A stretch of 64,000 nucleotides of DNA, from the NCBI GenBank assembly GCA_023212725.1, contig JALBYF010000005.1, forward strand, positions 186,001 to 250,000. Direction: 5' to 3'. The notes beneath the pieces are model-generated. The model was not told where the DNA came from. It did not search any database and saw nothing but the letters and a program-made list of their open reading frames with translations. The stretch comes from Tranzscheliella williamsii (lineage: Eukaryota; Basidiomycota; Ustilaginomycetes; Ustilaginales; Ustilaginaceae). Numbering within the stretch: the first letter of the stretch is position 1; each line of letters starts with the position of its first letter. Position numbers and translations under genes: made by a program. This document shows positions 1-9,764 of this stretch, in pieces.

Positions 1-659
1 ACGTTGCGGATCTGTCTGTCAGCATCCTCTCTGTTGGTGTAGATACCCTTTGCCCACCCACGCCCAACCGCGAAAAAAGGACCACCATCAGTCAGCTCGG
101 GCGCGGTAGCGGCAGCCTCTTCCATAGTCGTGACCGCCTCGGTAGCCGCGAAGGGGTTCTTGGATGCAGACAGAGGCGGGGATTTGTGATGAATGATGAA
201 GGGCGATGAAGGGCGGAAGTTGGTAGGCAGTGTGGGTGAGCGTCTGGGAACGGCGAAGCCCATGGAAGAATTGCTTCTGGTAGTAGAAGGTACCCGCCGA
301 GGTGCGGACTCCTCGTCGAAGCGGACGAAGATGGCTTCGTCATCGTGCACCTGCACCTCGCTATGGATCGTTCCCTGAGCCCGCAGAGAGGTGTGATTCG
401 CTTCCGCAATTCCGTGGCCCGGGTGACTAGGTTTGCTGACACGGTTCCCGCTCTTGCTTGTACTTCTGCGATGATTGATGCTTGAATAGCCAAGGCCGTA
501 GTCGCTAGGCCCTGAGAAGCTTGTTGCAGCGTCAAGCTCTGCGGTTATGGCGGGAGTGGAAATTGTTTGTATGGCGTCAGGGGTCGACAAGGAACGGGCC
601 GGGTTGCGTTTAGGTCTGCGTGTAAGTTTGCTTAAGAAGCTAGAGCTTCTTTCTACCAT
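1..659 (-). CDS. Partial gene: protein with RNase H1 N-terminal / viroplasmin-like domain
   Basis: An open frame starts at an ATG at 659 on the minus strand and runs off the window's left edge, giving about 219 codons with the 3' end missing. The first 180 residues are Ser/Pro/Thr-rich and look disordered. The last visible ones contain GPFFAVGRGWAKGIYTNRED, followed by AD-RQI. This matches the start of the RNase H1 N-terminal (caulimovirus viroplasmin) fold, whose usual form is FYAV-x-G-x-x-x-GIY-x-x-W-x-x-A/C-x-x-Q-V. The fold binds RNA/DNA hybrids or dsRNA. It occurs in eukaryotic RNase H1 and in other fungal proteins that lack the nuclease. Whether an RNase H catalytic domain follows cannot be seen. 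The domain assignment comes from motif recognition; the function is open. Confidence 0.7.
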   Translation of the reverse strand, partial: MVERSSSFLSKLTRRPKRNPARSLSTPDAIQTISTPAITAELDAATSFSGPSDYGLGYSSINHRRSTSKSGNRVSKPSHPGHGIAEANHTSLRAQGTIHSEVQVHDDEAIFVRFDEESAPRRVPSTTRSNSSMGFAVPRRSPTLPTNFRPSSPFIIHHKSPPLSASKNPFAATEAVTTMEEAAATAPELTDGGPFFAVGRGWAKGIYTNREDADRQIRN

Positions 660-1755
660 GATGGACTGTTGTGCGCAGTAGCAGGATATCCAACCCAGAA
701 TTCGCTGAGCATTTGGCCTAGCCAGAGAGAGTTGTCTGGCCGAGCTCCCTATCTGGCAGCCGCAAAAATTACGCAGGAAAGCACTACGACTACGACATGT
801 ACCCTAAGTAGACGGACGTAGAGCGACTCAACTGAGATGATCAACAGATGAATCAACCTCGATGCCGCTAAGCTAATAGCGCTGACCGTGGGAAACAGAT
901 GTGGCAACTGAAAGGGTTCAAGGCTTCTATAGGAAGCTCATACTAAGGAACATCCGAAACCCGCGATGGGAGCCAGGCCTAACAACCTAGAAGGAAGATG
1001 CAGGCGAGTTTCCCCGACCTATTTCAACCACGAACAAGGTCGGATAAGTTCCTCGCGTGCGCCTAACGCAGATCCTATTTGACACTCTAGACTGTCCGTC
1101 GGCGGCAGCCGTCGAAAGGCGTGGGAAGACGTCCCGAAAGCGTGTCATGATCCAGAGCCTTTACTTAGTTATTCAGCGGCGGACAGAAATAATAGTCACA
1201 AGTGTGATTGTTGCTCAGCACCCTGTGAAGGGAGCACAGTATCACTTCCGCGCTGCGTTGTCGCTTGCCCAGAACCCGAAATAGAAATCAAAAGCTCCTA
1301 TGCCGCCGGGAGGGGTGTCTGCCGCAGTACGAGCAGCAAAGCCGCCGTTGGCTATTCACTACGAATGGCGAGACCCTGCGCAAGTTGCAGTAATAAGGAT
1401 CACCAACCAACTTCTCTGACGCCGGGTACGCTAGTGCTCCCAATGATAGAGCGTGCAGCTATGCCGCATCACATGGCAAATCATTCACGTTAAGGGAATT
1501 TTCTGACGACATAGCCTTATAACAGATGCATTTGAACGCCCCGAAGTCTTGCAGGTGTTATAGGTTGCAACTGGAGTGACAGAGTCGGAGTCGGTCCTGA
1601 AAAGCTGAGCTAGATCAGCTCAGATTGGGCGCAGCTAACTGGACAGGCGGTGGCTACATGGTCGACGCAAAAAGTACGTAGCTCGATTCGAAAGAACGCG
1701 ATGCGATCAACACTGTTATGAGATGGCGACAGACAACTGAGCGTCTCACAAAGCA
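660..1755. other. Gene-free stretch between two minus-strand genes
   Basis: About 1.1 kb that should hold the promoter of the viroplasmin-like gene (start at 659) and the 3' flank of the gene ending at 1756. Only short open frames without family resemblance occur. No tRNA, repeat or clear TATA box was seen. Confidence 0.5.
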
Positions 1756-2763
1756 TTATAGGCGACAGGCTGAGGCGACCCTGTCAGGCAGAGTGGGCGA
1801 AGAGCCTGAACTTCGCCGGTGTGAATAGCGCACTGGAGCAGAAGAAGAGGGCGATGCAGAAGCTCGAATACTCGAGGCTCGCGATGAAGCTCGACTAGAT
1901 TGGCCTCGTTCGCTTACATGTCTGGGCCTATCGATTTTGTCGTTATTGCGGCCTGAAGCGGCGAGCGCTGTCGAAGCCAATCTCGGCTGGCTAGGACTTT
2001 GCCGCGCTGACTGGTTCGATAGCTTATCGTTACGGATTTGTACAAAGGGCGTTGCAGTATCTGCACTGCTAGATGAGGTAGACGTACGCAGCCTCGACTT
2101 CGAGCTCGAGCTAGATACGGTCGTCGTAGACTTGATAGAGGAGATCGAACCATTGGAGGCCGAGCGATTTGCCTTGATCGGTGTCTGTTTAGTATTGTTA
2201 GAATCGACCCTCTTTGCGGAAGAACTTGCTGTTGGAGCCATGAAGCCTCTCCGTCGCGTTTTCCCCGAGCTGACCATAGCGCTGGGAGACGTCTGCTTAG
2301 TCTCCAGGTTGTCGTCCTTCTCGAGTCTGGCATCATCTTGGATGGCAGCAGTGTCCGCTTTGCTGGAGCTCGTGAGAGGTTTCGAGAGCTCCGCTGCGAC
2401 CCTCTCTGCTACGTGTCCGTCCGTTTCTCCTGGACAAGTTGATCGCGCGTCCTTCGTTGCACACTCGGCGGGCGTATCTGCCGGCGCCCTGTTCACTTGG
2501 CTTGCGCCACCATCATCATTTTCGATAGATTGATTCTGCTCGCAGACCACACGATTGGCAGCGGGATCTGAGGTTATTGCCAGCGTCGGTCGGTCTGCCT
2601 GGACTTCCGAGCAAGCCTGCCGAATAGGCCAGGCGCGTGATGAAGGGAGAGACTTTCCGATGACGGGCTTTGGATGTCGATCGCGACCTTCACTAGCAAC
2701 AGCACTCTCCTTCTCCCGGAAAAAGTGGATGAGCGTGCTGATGTTGCCAGCCGCGGCCGTCAT
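1756..2763 (-). CDS. Hypothetical disordered Ser/Thr/Arg-rich protein
   Basis: A 335-codon frame from the first in-frame ATG (2763) to the stop. No family is recognised. The N-terminal third is mixed. The rest is low complexity, with long Ser runs, basic patches (KTRRRGFMAPT near the middle; RYSHRRSSGSS near the C-terminus) and many SRASS-type motifs typical of disordered phosphoproteins. The frame stays open upstream of 2763, so a 5' exon is possible. One candidate begins at an ATG at 2929 (MKLLKASLG...) and joins in phase across a roughly 40-bp GT...AG interval, but its GTCTGA donor is poor. The opposite strand also has a 198-codon frame with no protein-like features. This is a real but unassigned gene at moderate confidence. 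Confidence 0.45.
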   Translation of the reverse strand: MTAAAGNISTLIHFFREKESAVASEGRDRHPKPVIGKSLPSSRAWPIRQACSEVQADRPTLAITSDPAANRVVCEQNQSIENDDGGASQVNRAPADTPAECATKDARSTCPGETDGHVAERVAAELSKPLTSSSKADTAAIQDDARLEKDDNLETKQTSPSAMVSSGKTRRRGFMAPTASSSAKRVDSNNTKQTPIKANRSASNGSISSIKSTTTVSSSSSKSRLRTSTSSSSADTATPFVQIRNDKLSNQSARQSPSQPRLASTALAASGRNNDKIDRPRHVSERGQSSRASSRASSIRASASPSSSAPVRYSHRRSSGSSPTLPDRVASACRL

Positions 2764-3980
2764 TGAACTGGATGTTTCTAAAACGGAGCGTGGATCGGGA
2801 TAAGCGACCACTCAGACGGTGTAGGAGACCAGAATTTTGTGCAAACAAGTGGATATGAACGATGGCGACAGCGTGGCTGCTGTTTAAGCACGCTGGACGG
2901 CTTCCCAGCGATGCTTTCAGCAGTTTCATTCAACGCTGCCTTGCTTTCTTGAGACTTTGGTGGGATATCCCACGACCAAGTTGCGGCTACGCCGGTGGGT
3001 CGGGCATATTCTCACAATCCTGACATGCATATGTTCGGCGAGCGTGCATGACCGAGCATGCATAGGCACAAGCACGGAACGCCACCGCTCTACAAGCGCA
3101 ACGAAGACGCCAGTGTGCTGTTAGCCTGAGACCTCGATCCAGATGTATAACACCGCCCCTGTTCATAATCACACACACAGCAGCGGTCGAAGGGTTGTTC
3201 GCATGATGCAGAAGGCTGTGTAGGAGCAAGAAGCGTGGCTCGGACCCTTATGAGCAGAACGCGTCAAAGAAGCATCGTTAGACCTCGTGTCGGCCGGCAC
3301 ATTCCTCACCATAGGCTCACAGGTCACCTAGTTTTTGGTGAAACACACACACAGTCGAAATGGCCTCGCATTTGTTTGCACGTTTGGGAGACTGCATACG
3401 ACCGCGATGGTGACGGGTCGGCTTGCTTTCTCCATCACCTCCATCAAACTCGACCCAACCCAGTCCCTTTCCCTCTTTCTGGCCCACAACTCCTCTGCAT
3501 CTAAGACAAGACTCGATACAGCTCACCTCTTTCTTTCGGTTCCATTCGTTTTCTCCAGTCCAGGCCCGTGTCTCAGCATCTTTACGATACATTCTTTCAC
3601 CTCCATCGCACACACCGCAAGACAGGGAATTCTTAAAGTCAGCACTGTCACCACGCTATCGTATTCCATCTCTGCTGCGTCCCTTTCGAATATCCATCGA
3701 CGCAAGTAGGCCAATGCCGCACACGACTTAGTCCTGCCTTCTGCACAACAGCAAACACAGGTGCCGACGACCGGTTCGTCCACATCCTGTTCGCGACCTT
3801 CTCTTGACCTTTCGGATACATCAGCAGTAGCCGGTTCTTCTGCTCCACACACAAACACGAGCTCTCTCACCACTTGAACCCGAGCATCATCAAGTTCGCT
3901 TCAGTCCTGCATTTCGCAATCCCTTCACCTTCTTTGTTGTCAGTCGGGCTCCTATTTTCTTCCGCACACCGTTAGCCAAC
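2764..3980. promoter_or_regulatory. Upstream region and pyrimidine-rich leader of KCH1-like gene
   Basis: About 1.2 kb between a minus-strand gene and the plus-strand channel gene. From about 3420 to 3980 the plus strand is strongly pyrimidine-rich (CTTTC/CCTC runs) and free of long credible frames, as in many smut promoters and 5' leaders. Nothing else is identifiable. Confidence 0.4.
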
Positions 3981-6065
3981 ATGGGGTGCGGCGCTGCTAA
4001 ATGGAAGCGTGAAGAAGTACCGGACCATAAGTTCGATTTCATCGACGTACGGGACTTTCGCAACAGTGGATGTTTCCAGCAGCTCAAATACGTCTTCCTC
4101 TTCTTGATGGTTGTCAAGTCGTTCGCAGTATACGTAGCCGATGTCTATACTGCCATCACTCTACTTGCTTTCGGCCACTTTAGCGGCAGCCTCTACGAAA
4201 AAGTACAGAACGACCCAGACAACAACTTTCGCGTTCCTATCTCCTATGGACGGTGGATCTTTACAGGCTGCATCATCTTCTCATTCTTACTCCTGGCCTA
4301 TGAAGCCCACAAGACCCGGTCTATCGTTAAGAGCCGCGACATCAGCTATGCCTATACCAATGTAATGGCCAACAACTATTACTCGATGCGAAGCTATGAC
4401 CATTTCTGTTTCTTTACCCAGATCAACGACAGCACGAAAAAGACAGACGAACTTGCCTTCTTCATCTTTTTCACCTTCAAGGGCTGGAAAAGGCTGCTGG
4501 TAGCTGATGGCCCCAGACAGGTGATCAACTTCTTCACTCTCTACGGCTTGGGCTCTCTCGCTAACTGGAGCTCTGACCCGCGAGACTATTACGACGGCAA
4601 TGTTATCACGGGCCTCATGATTCTTTCGATGCTCTTCACCGTTGCTGTCTTCGCTGGTTCCATGGTCCTGTTGATTATGGCCGCTGTGATGTACGTGCCC
4701 CTTCTTTGCTACATCAAAGGCAATTTGAAGGAGTACTGCTGCCACAAGATCGATAAGCGCGTTACCGAACTCGTTCAGCGTAAGAAGAAGCAGAGGCTAG
4801 CCAAAGTTGCCATGATCGCCAGAAAGGAGGCGGCCGGAGATTTCTCCCATCTTATGAACAAGAAGGGAGAAATGGTCGGCCGTGCAGCCCCGCAACCCAC
4901 GCTTCCCAAAGTTGACGTCGATCTGCTCAATGAGAAACCCGGAACAGGCCCTCCTCGCCAACGATCTAATAGTATCGGTAGTTCGACAGCTGTCCATGGA
5001 AACGGCTACTATGGTGCTCACCCTAACTATCAATCCCCCGGAATGGGGCCCACCCAGTTTTACGGCTCGCAGGCGCCATCTGCTGGCAGCGTTGGTTATA
5101 ATGACAAGATCGATTACGCGAGCACGGCCAATCTGGTCGGCAATGCCGGGCCGGCTGGCGGAGAGTACAGTGCAGAACATCATGATGGTATCGAGACAAT
5201 GCTTGACCATATGGGACCCATTGGCACGAGCCCTATGATGTATGCTCAACGGGTAGGCGCAACTGGGAGAGCCTCGCCCGCCCCTGCTGGGCTGTACAAC
5301 GATCCTTATGGCCAGCAAGGAGGGCAGAGATCCTTGCTGGACCCTCACAGCGGTGCTATGCAGCCAAGCCCTCCCGTCGCGCCGCAGCGCTATGTGTCAT
5401 CGCCTAGCCCGTATGATGGCGATTCCCAGTCGATCCACCAGAGTCCATTCCACCAGCCACAGAGGCTGGTCGGCCACACGAATGAGTCGTCCTACCTTGC
5501 TGGCGGTAGCTACGATCAACCTTCGCAAGACACTTTCCATCCTCCGGCGCCCCAGGACATGTCATCGTATGTACCTTACGGAGGTCACGATCAGAACGAT
5601 TTCTACCAGCCCACGATCGACGTGTCTGCGCCGCAGTCAAGCACCTTGCACGATGGTAGTCATTTGGCCGTCGGACGAGGCACAGACGGCTTCGGCGCGG
5701 CGGTGGGGCCATCCGGCAGCCTTACGCCGCTGTCTGGCGCTAACTCTTCGCGCACGAGCGTTGGCAATCTCGACGACGTCTACGACGCTTACCTGCATTC
5801 AGGCGGTCACTCGCCGATGATGAGCGCTGATCAGAGGCATAGCTACATGATGAGTGACTATCAACAGACCGATGCGAGATATGCCGAGCAAGACCATCAA
5901 CATTACGCCCACGATCCTAGCCAAGGCTACCAGAACGACTCCCAATGGCCCGAAGATCCTTCCCGACATGCGACCCATGGCCAGGATTTGCCGGATCAGC
6001 AGTACTACCAGCAACCGCACCCTCAGGACCCACACTACCCCAAGCACGATGGCTACCAATACTGA
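3981..6065 (+). CDS. KCH1/PRM6-family fungal potassium channel/transporter
   Basis: A 694-residue intronless protein. Residues 1-30 (MGCGAAKWKREEVPDHKFDF followed by IDVRDF) carry the KW-x-x-x-PDHKFDFIDV signature of the fungal KCH family. Yeast Kch1/Kch2 (Prm6) mediate low-affinity K+ influx at the plasma membrane and activate the Cch1-Mid1 Ca2+ response to pheromone and ER stress. Hydrophobic segments lie at about 36-66, 92-110, 180-195 and 210-245. A basic stretch (VQRKKKQRLAKVAMIARKE) follows. The C-terminal 400 residues are Gln/Pro/Ser/Tyr/His-rich and presumably a disordered cytoplasmic tail, much longer than in yeast. Family assignment is strong; the ion-transport role comes from yeast homologues. 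Confidence 0.85.
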   Translation: MGCGAAKWKREEVPDHKFDFIDVRDFRNSGCFQQLKYVFLFLMVVKSFAVYVADVYTAITLLAFGHFSGSLYEKVQNDPDNNFRVPISYGRWIFTGCIIFSFLLLAYEAHKTRSIVKSRDISYAYTNVMANNYYSMRSYDHFCFFTQINDSTKKTDELAFFIFFTFKGWKRLLVADGPRQVINFFTLYGLGSLANWSSDPRDYYDGNVITGLMILSMLFTVAVFAGSMVLLIMAAVMYVPLLCYIKGNLKEYCCHKIDKRVTELVQRKKKQRLAKVAMIARKEAAGDFSHLMNKKGEMVGRAAPQPTLPKVDVDLLNEKPGTGPPRQRSNSIGSSTAVHGNGYYGAHPNYQSPGMGPTQFYGSQAPSAGSVGYNDKIDYASTANLVGNAGPAGGEYSAEHHDGIETMLDHMGPIGTSPMMYAQRVGATGRASPAPAGLYNDPYGQQGGQRSLLDPHSGAMQPSPPVAPQRYVSSPSPYDGDSQSIHQSPFHQPQRLVGHTNESSYLAGGSYDQPSQDTFHPPAPQDMSSYVPYGGHDQNDFYQPTIDVSAPQSSTLHDGSHLAVGRGTDGFGAAVGPSGSLTPLSGANSSRTSVGNLDDVYDAYLHSGGHSPMMSADQRHSYMMSDYQQTDARYAEQDHQHYAHDPSQGYQNDSQWPEDPSRHATHGQDLPDQQYYQQPHPQDPHYPKHDGYQY

Positions 6066-7006
6066 GTCCAGCCGAGCAAAAAAGCTCGCTGCAACACTTC
6101 TCGTGCACACTCCTTTCTGTCCGTCCCCAAACCCCCACTCTTGCCGTATCCATTCGAGCTCGCTTTGACCGCAGGGGCGTACCTTCGATATTCCGCCGTT
6201 TCTTTGCGCATCTCCTTCTTTTCTCCAGGATATAGACCGCCGAATGGCCGACGCTTTGTAGAGCATTGCAACCACGAACACTGCCTCGCAATGCTAAGAA
6301 AAGGTTGCCGTACTGTTACGCCGGCGGGCGAAGTCTGCTGCTTTCTCGTGCGAGAAAATTGCTGCGTCTTATCCGGCTCGGCCAGACGGGCAAAGCCGAA
6401 GGGCGGGATTGGGCGTACTCTGCATACAAAGCAGTAGCTCGCCTGGTAAATGCGTTGACTTCCGGGCTCTAGGCTAGAGGGAGCAGAAAGCGTGGAGGAG
6501 CGCCGGTACGGGGAAGAAATCATGCCTGGACGGTGGATGACGAAAAACGGTCCCGAGGGGAGCGAGCCGGCAGTCGCGTTACGTTGGTTGCCGACGCTGC
6601 AGGCTGGGGCGCTTTATGGAATTCGACTGGTCCTGTACCCGGCTTATCGGTTTCAAACGGGCACTAACGTAGCCTGCCTGGAGTGTCGCCGTGTGCGGAG
6701 CCGCGCACCACGCTCCCCGGCTGAAGATGGCGAAGAAGCCGCCGTGTCCGTCCGCCAACGCCGTCGCAGCACCTGCCCTGGCTTCTTGCTTCCATCCTCA
6801 GCTCCTGCGTGCCCGGTACAGCCACCCCATCCGCATCTTCGAGTTTCGTATTGCCCGACATCGCTCGCCGAGTCCGTTTGTAGCAGCGTCGCTGTTGTCC
6901 AGCCAAGCGAAGCTTTGTCAGCATCACGGCAATTGAAGCGCAGAGCTACAGAAGCGGCGGACGAGCGGCTTGAACATAGCCTACGCGCTACGCCGGCATT
7001 CGTATC
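6066..7006. other. Intergenic region
   Basis: Holds the 3' flank of the channel gene and the promoter of the carrier gene, both on the plus strand. No RNA gene, repeat or credible spliced gene was recognised. The 505-codon minus-strand frame over 6653-8170 is antisense to the carrier. Confidence 0.4.
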
Positions 7007-8005
7007 ATGGCGGAAGAACCATTGACGCCGTTCGGGCACGCGCTGGCGGGCGCGCTGGGAGGCGTCTTCTCGAACGCGGTCATCTACCCGCTGGACACGG
7101 TCAAGACGCGGATCCAGGCGGGGCAGGGCAGCGCTACGGCAGTCCAAAAGGAGGTCAAGGACCCGAAAGACCCAAGCAAGACGTTGGTGACGGTGCCGTC
7201 GAACGTGGGCCTGCTGAAGGGCATGCTGCACATCATCCACAGCAAGGAGGGGCCGGTGGGCCTGTACAAGGGCTTCGGCGCCAGCATGGTCAACACGTTC
7301 TCGACGCAGTTCGCCTACTTCTACTGGTACTCGGTAGTGCGGACGCTGTACAGCAAGCGGCTGGCGCGCACTTCGGCCACCGGCGTCGCGGTACTCAGCA
7401 CGGCGGCGGAGCTGGTGCTGGGCGCGGTGGCCGGTGCGCTGGCGCAGATCTTCACGATCCCCGTCAGCGTAATCGCGACGCGCCAGCAGATTGGCTCTGG
7501 CGAGCCGGGCAGCGACGGAAAGGCAGCGGACGAGAGCTTCTTGGGCGTCGCCAAGGACATCCTCAAGGAGGACGGCGTTGCGGGGCTGTGGCGCGGCCTG
7601 AAGCCGTCGTTGGTGCTCACCGTCAACCCGGCGATCACATACGGCGTCTTCGAGCGCGTCAAGACCATCATCCTGGCAGCGTCGGCGGACGGCAAGATGA
7701 CGCCATACAAGTCGTTCGTCGTCGGTGCGCTCTCCAAGACGCTGGCGACGGTGGTCACGTTCCCCTACATCCTCAGTAAGATCCGTCTGCAGGCCAAGAA
7801 CACGCGCTACACGGGCGCCTTCGACTGCCTCCGCCAGATCGCCAAGGAAAAGGGCATCAAGGGCTGGTACCAGGGCATGCAGGCTCAGATCACCAAGGCC
7901 GTCCTCGCCCAGGCACTCCTCTTCTTCTTCCGCGACTACTTTGAGGTCTGGACCCGACAGATCCTCAAGGTCGCCAAGAAACAGGCCGTCGCTGGCAAGG
8001 TATAA
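7007..8005 (+). CDS. ANT1: Peroxisomal adenine nucleotide carrier (PMP47/ANT1-like, SLC25A17 type)
   Basis: A 332-residue member of the mitochondrial carrier family, the usual length, with three tandem repeats of about 100 residues. Repeat 1 has the canonical P-x-D-x-x-K signature (YPLDTVKTRIQ, about residue 27). Repeat 2 has PVSVIATRQQ and repeat 3 has FPYILSKIRLQ, both without the acidic residue. This pattern, together with NPAITYGVFERVK, is typical of the PMP47/ANT1 subgroup. That subgroup imports ATP into peroxisomes to activate fatty acids for beta-oxidation. There are no introns, and the ATG at 7007 directly precedes the first helix. Subfamily assignment is good but not certain, because other SLC25 carriers share the fold. 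Confidence 0.8.
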   Translation: MAEEPLTPFGHALAGALGGVFSNAVIYPLDTVKTRIQAGQGSATAVQKEVKDPKDPSKTLVTVPSNVGLLKGMLHIIHSKEGPVGLYKGFGASMVNTFSTQFAYFYWYSVVRTLYSKRLARTSATGVAVLSTAAELVLGAVAGALAQIFTIPVSVIATRQQIGSGEPGSDGKAADESFLGVAKDILKEDGVAGLWRGLKPSLVLTVNPAITYGVFERVKTIILAASADGKMTPYKSFVVGALSKTLATVVTFPYILSKIRLQAKNTRYTGAFDCLRQIAKEKGIKGWYQGMQAQITKAVLAQALLFFFRDYFEVWTRQILKVAKKQAVAGKV

Positions 8006-9764
8006 CCCCGCCCTGCCGCTGCTTGCAAACCACCCGCCCTGGCCCGTCCCCCGGCAAGAAAACTCGAGCGCTGTCATCTCTCCCCTTTCTTCGTTCTTCC
8101 TCATCCTGCTGCGCACCCCCAACCTCACTGAATATGCCGCTAGATACACTGTCCATGTGCTCCGAGCCAAATCCTTGCCTGTTGCGTTTGAGAAATCGAG
8201 TCAGGCTAGTGAGTACAGCATCCTACAGGCACGCATACGCTGATCGGGTCCAGAGGCGAGCGATCTAGATCCGATTACAGATAGATCCTTGCCTTGCCCT
8301 GTTACATCTGCTGAGAGCCAAGCTGTGAATGTTAGGAAGCGAATCACATTGAATAAGGACGGCGACCAACACGTCGCTACCCACCGCCAGTCATAGTCCC
8401 TTATCTATTCCCTTAGACCACCACTTCTCTCCATCGTATCTGTTGCATTTTCCCTTTCGTCACCCCCTCAGCTCCACAGATGAAACGACCGTCAACTCGG
8501 ACCCACAGCATCCCGCCGCTGCAAATCCAGCTCCATCGTCGCTCCTCCCCCCCGCATCGGCAAGAAGAATCTATCCGCCAACCGCCCTGACTTAGTACCG
8601 GTACCCTTCGCCTCTGACCCAGGCCACTCGCCCTCTTCCACAACGTTTAAGCTTCCCATCAGCACCACCAGCTCCTCTCCGACCCGGAAAGCCCCCGCTA
8701 GTTTACACCAGCGCCCACCGACCCCTTCTCCCGCCCCTCGGCAAAAGCGACAGCGCTTGGAACCCACCGTGCCGCACACACGCTGTCTACCAGCTCATGC
8801 CATGGCCAAGCTCAACAATCAAGACAAGTCCAGGTTACCATCGCGCCCGTCGCGAGACCCTGACGCCATGGTTCAAGTCATCAACGACGGCCGACATGGT
8901 CCCCGAGTCACCATAAACACGCGGCCTTTCCAGAGTAACACCATGGCGTTCAACAAGCGGCAGCAAGGATCCCCTTCGCAATTCGTATAGCCACTGTCCC
9001 AGCCCCGCTGCCAGCCTCACAGCGCGCTTCCCACCCAATGCAAGGATTCCGCGCCGCAGTTGTTTCGTATGGCCCCCTCAAGACCCCCGCTCCAGGTGGA
9101 TGTTCTCTCCCGGCCAACGTCCCCAGCCCCCCTCTCAGTCCCACTCCCAGCCTCTATTGTGAAATCCCGCATGACCCCATACACGCAATGTTCTCCGTTT
9201 CCGCATCGTTATTCAGTCATCAGCATCTCCCCAGTCCAACATCAAGCCATACCCCACGCACCGCATCCCAGCGCGCTCCCAGCCTCGGACGCGTCAATGA
9301 TTATAAGAATCACAGAAAATATGAAAATAGGAACAACGGTGAATGTGGAGTCGATCCGACCAGCGTGATGGGTGAATATTTATTGACGATTTCGAGACGA
9401 ATCGAATCGTAATTGCAGAGAGCTGCCTAAGCCATCTTTGGCAGTTGTTCGATGCGGGCCAGAAATGCAATCATTTCATTCTATTCTGCCCGCGCGGAGG
9501 AAAAGAAGCGCTGAGGCAATCACAAATCAATCCTCCGCCGATGCGGAGGCTCAGTCGACAGCGACCAACTCGCCTTGCCTCGTCCTTGTATCGAAGCGGA
9601 TCTACTGGGCGCTCTTGTGGCTAGTTGCTACCTCACCAGCTGCACCGCGCCACCTGGCAGCATAGCGATGACGTTCAGCAGAGCTACCCGTCTCTAGCGC
9701 CGCAAGATCGCGCTTTCCAACGCGGCGAGATTGGCCTCCAGTGCACAGGCGACGGCTAGGCAAG
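8006..9764. other. Intergenic region, pyrimidine-rich, no supported gene
   Basis: About 1.8 kb between two plus-strand genes. The segment from about 8400 to 9250 is C/T-rich with scattered short frames. A 62-codon frame at 8802-8990 (MAKLNNQDKSRLP...) is the most protein-like but has no other support. The segment should contain the MDM31 promoter. Confidence 0.35.

Noticed and set aside
6653..8170. 505-codon minus-strand frame
   Set aside because: Antisense to the well-supported PMP47/ANT1 carrier; it arises from GC-rich codon bias and has no protein-like motifs.
8802..8990. 62-codon frame in the carrier-MDM31 spacer
   Set aside because: Too short and without family resemblance or promoter or splice evidence; mentioned only in the intergenic entry.
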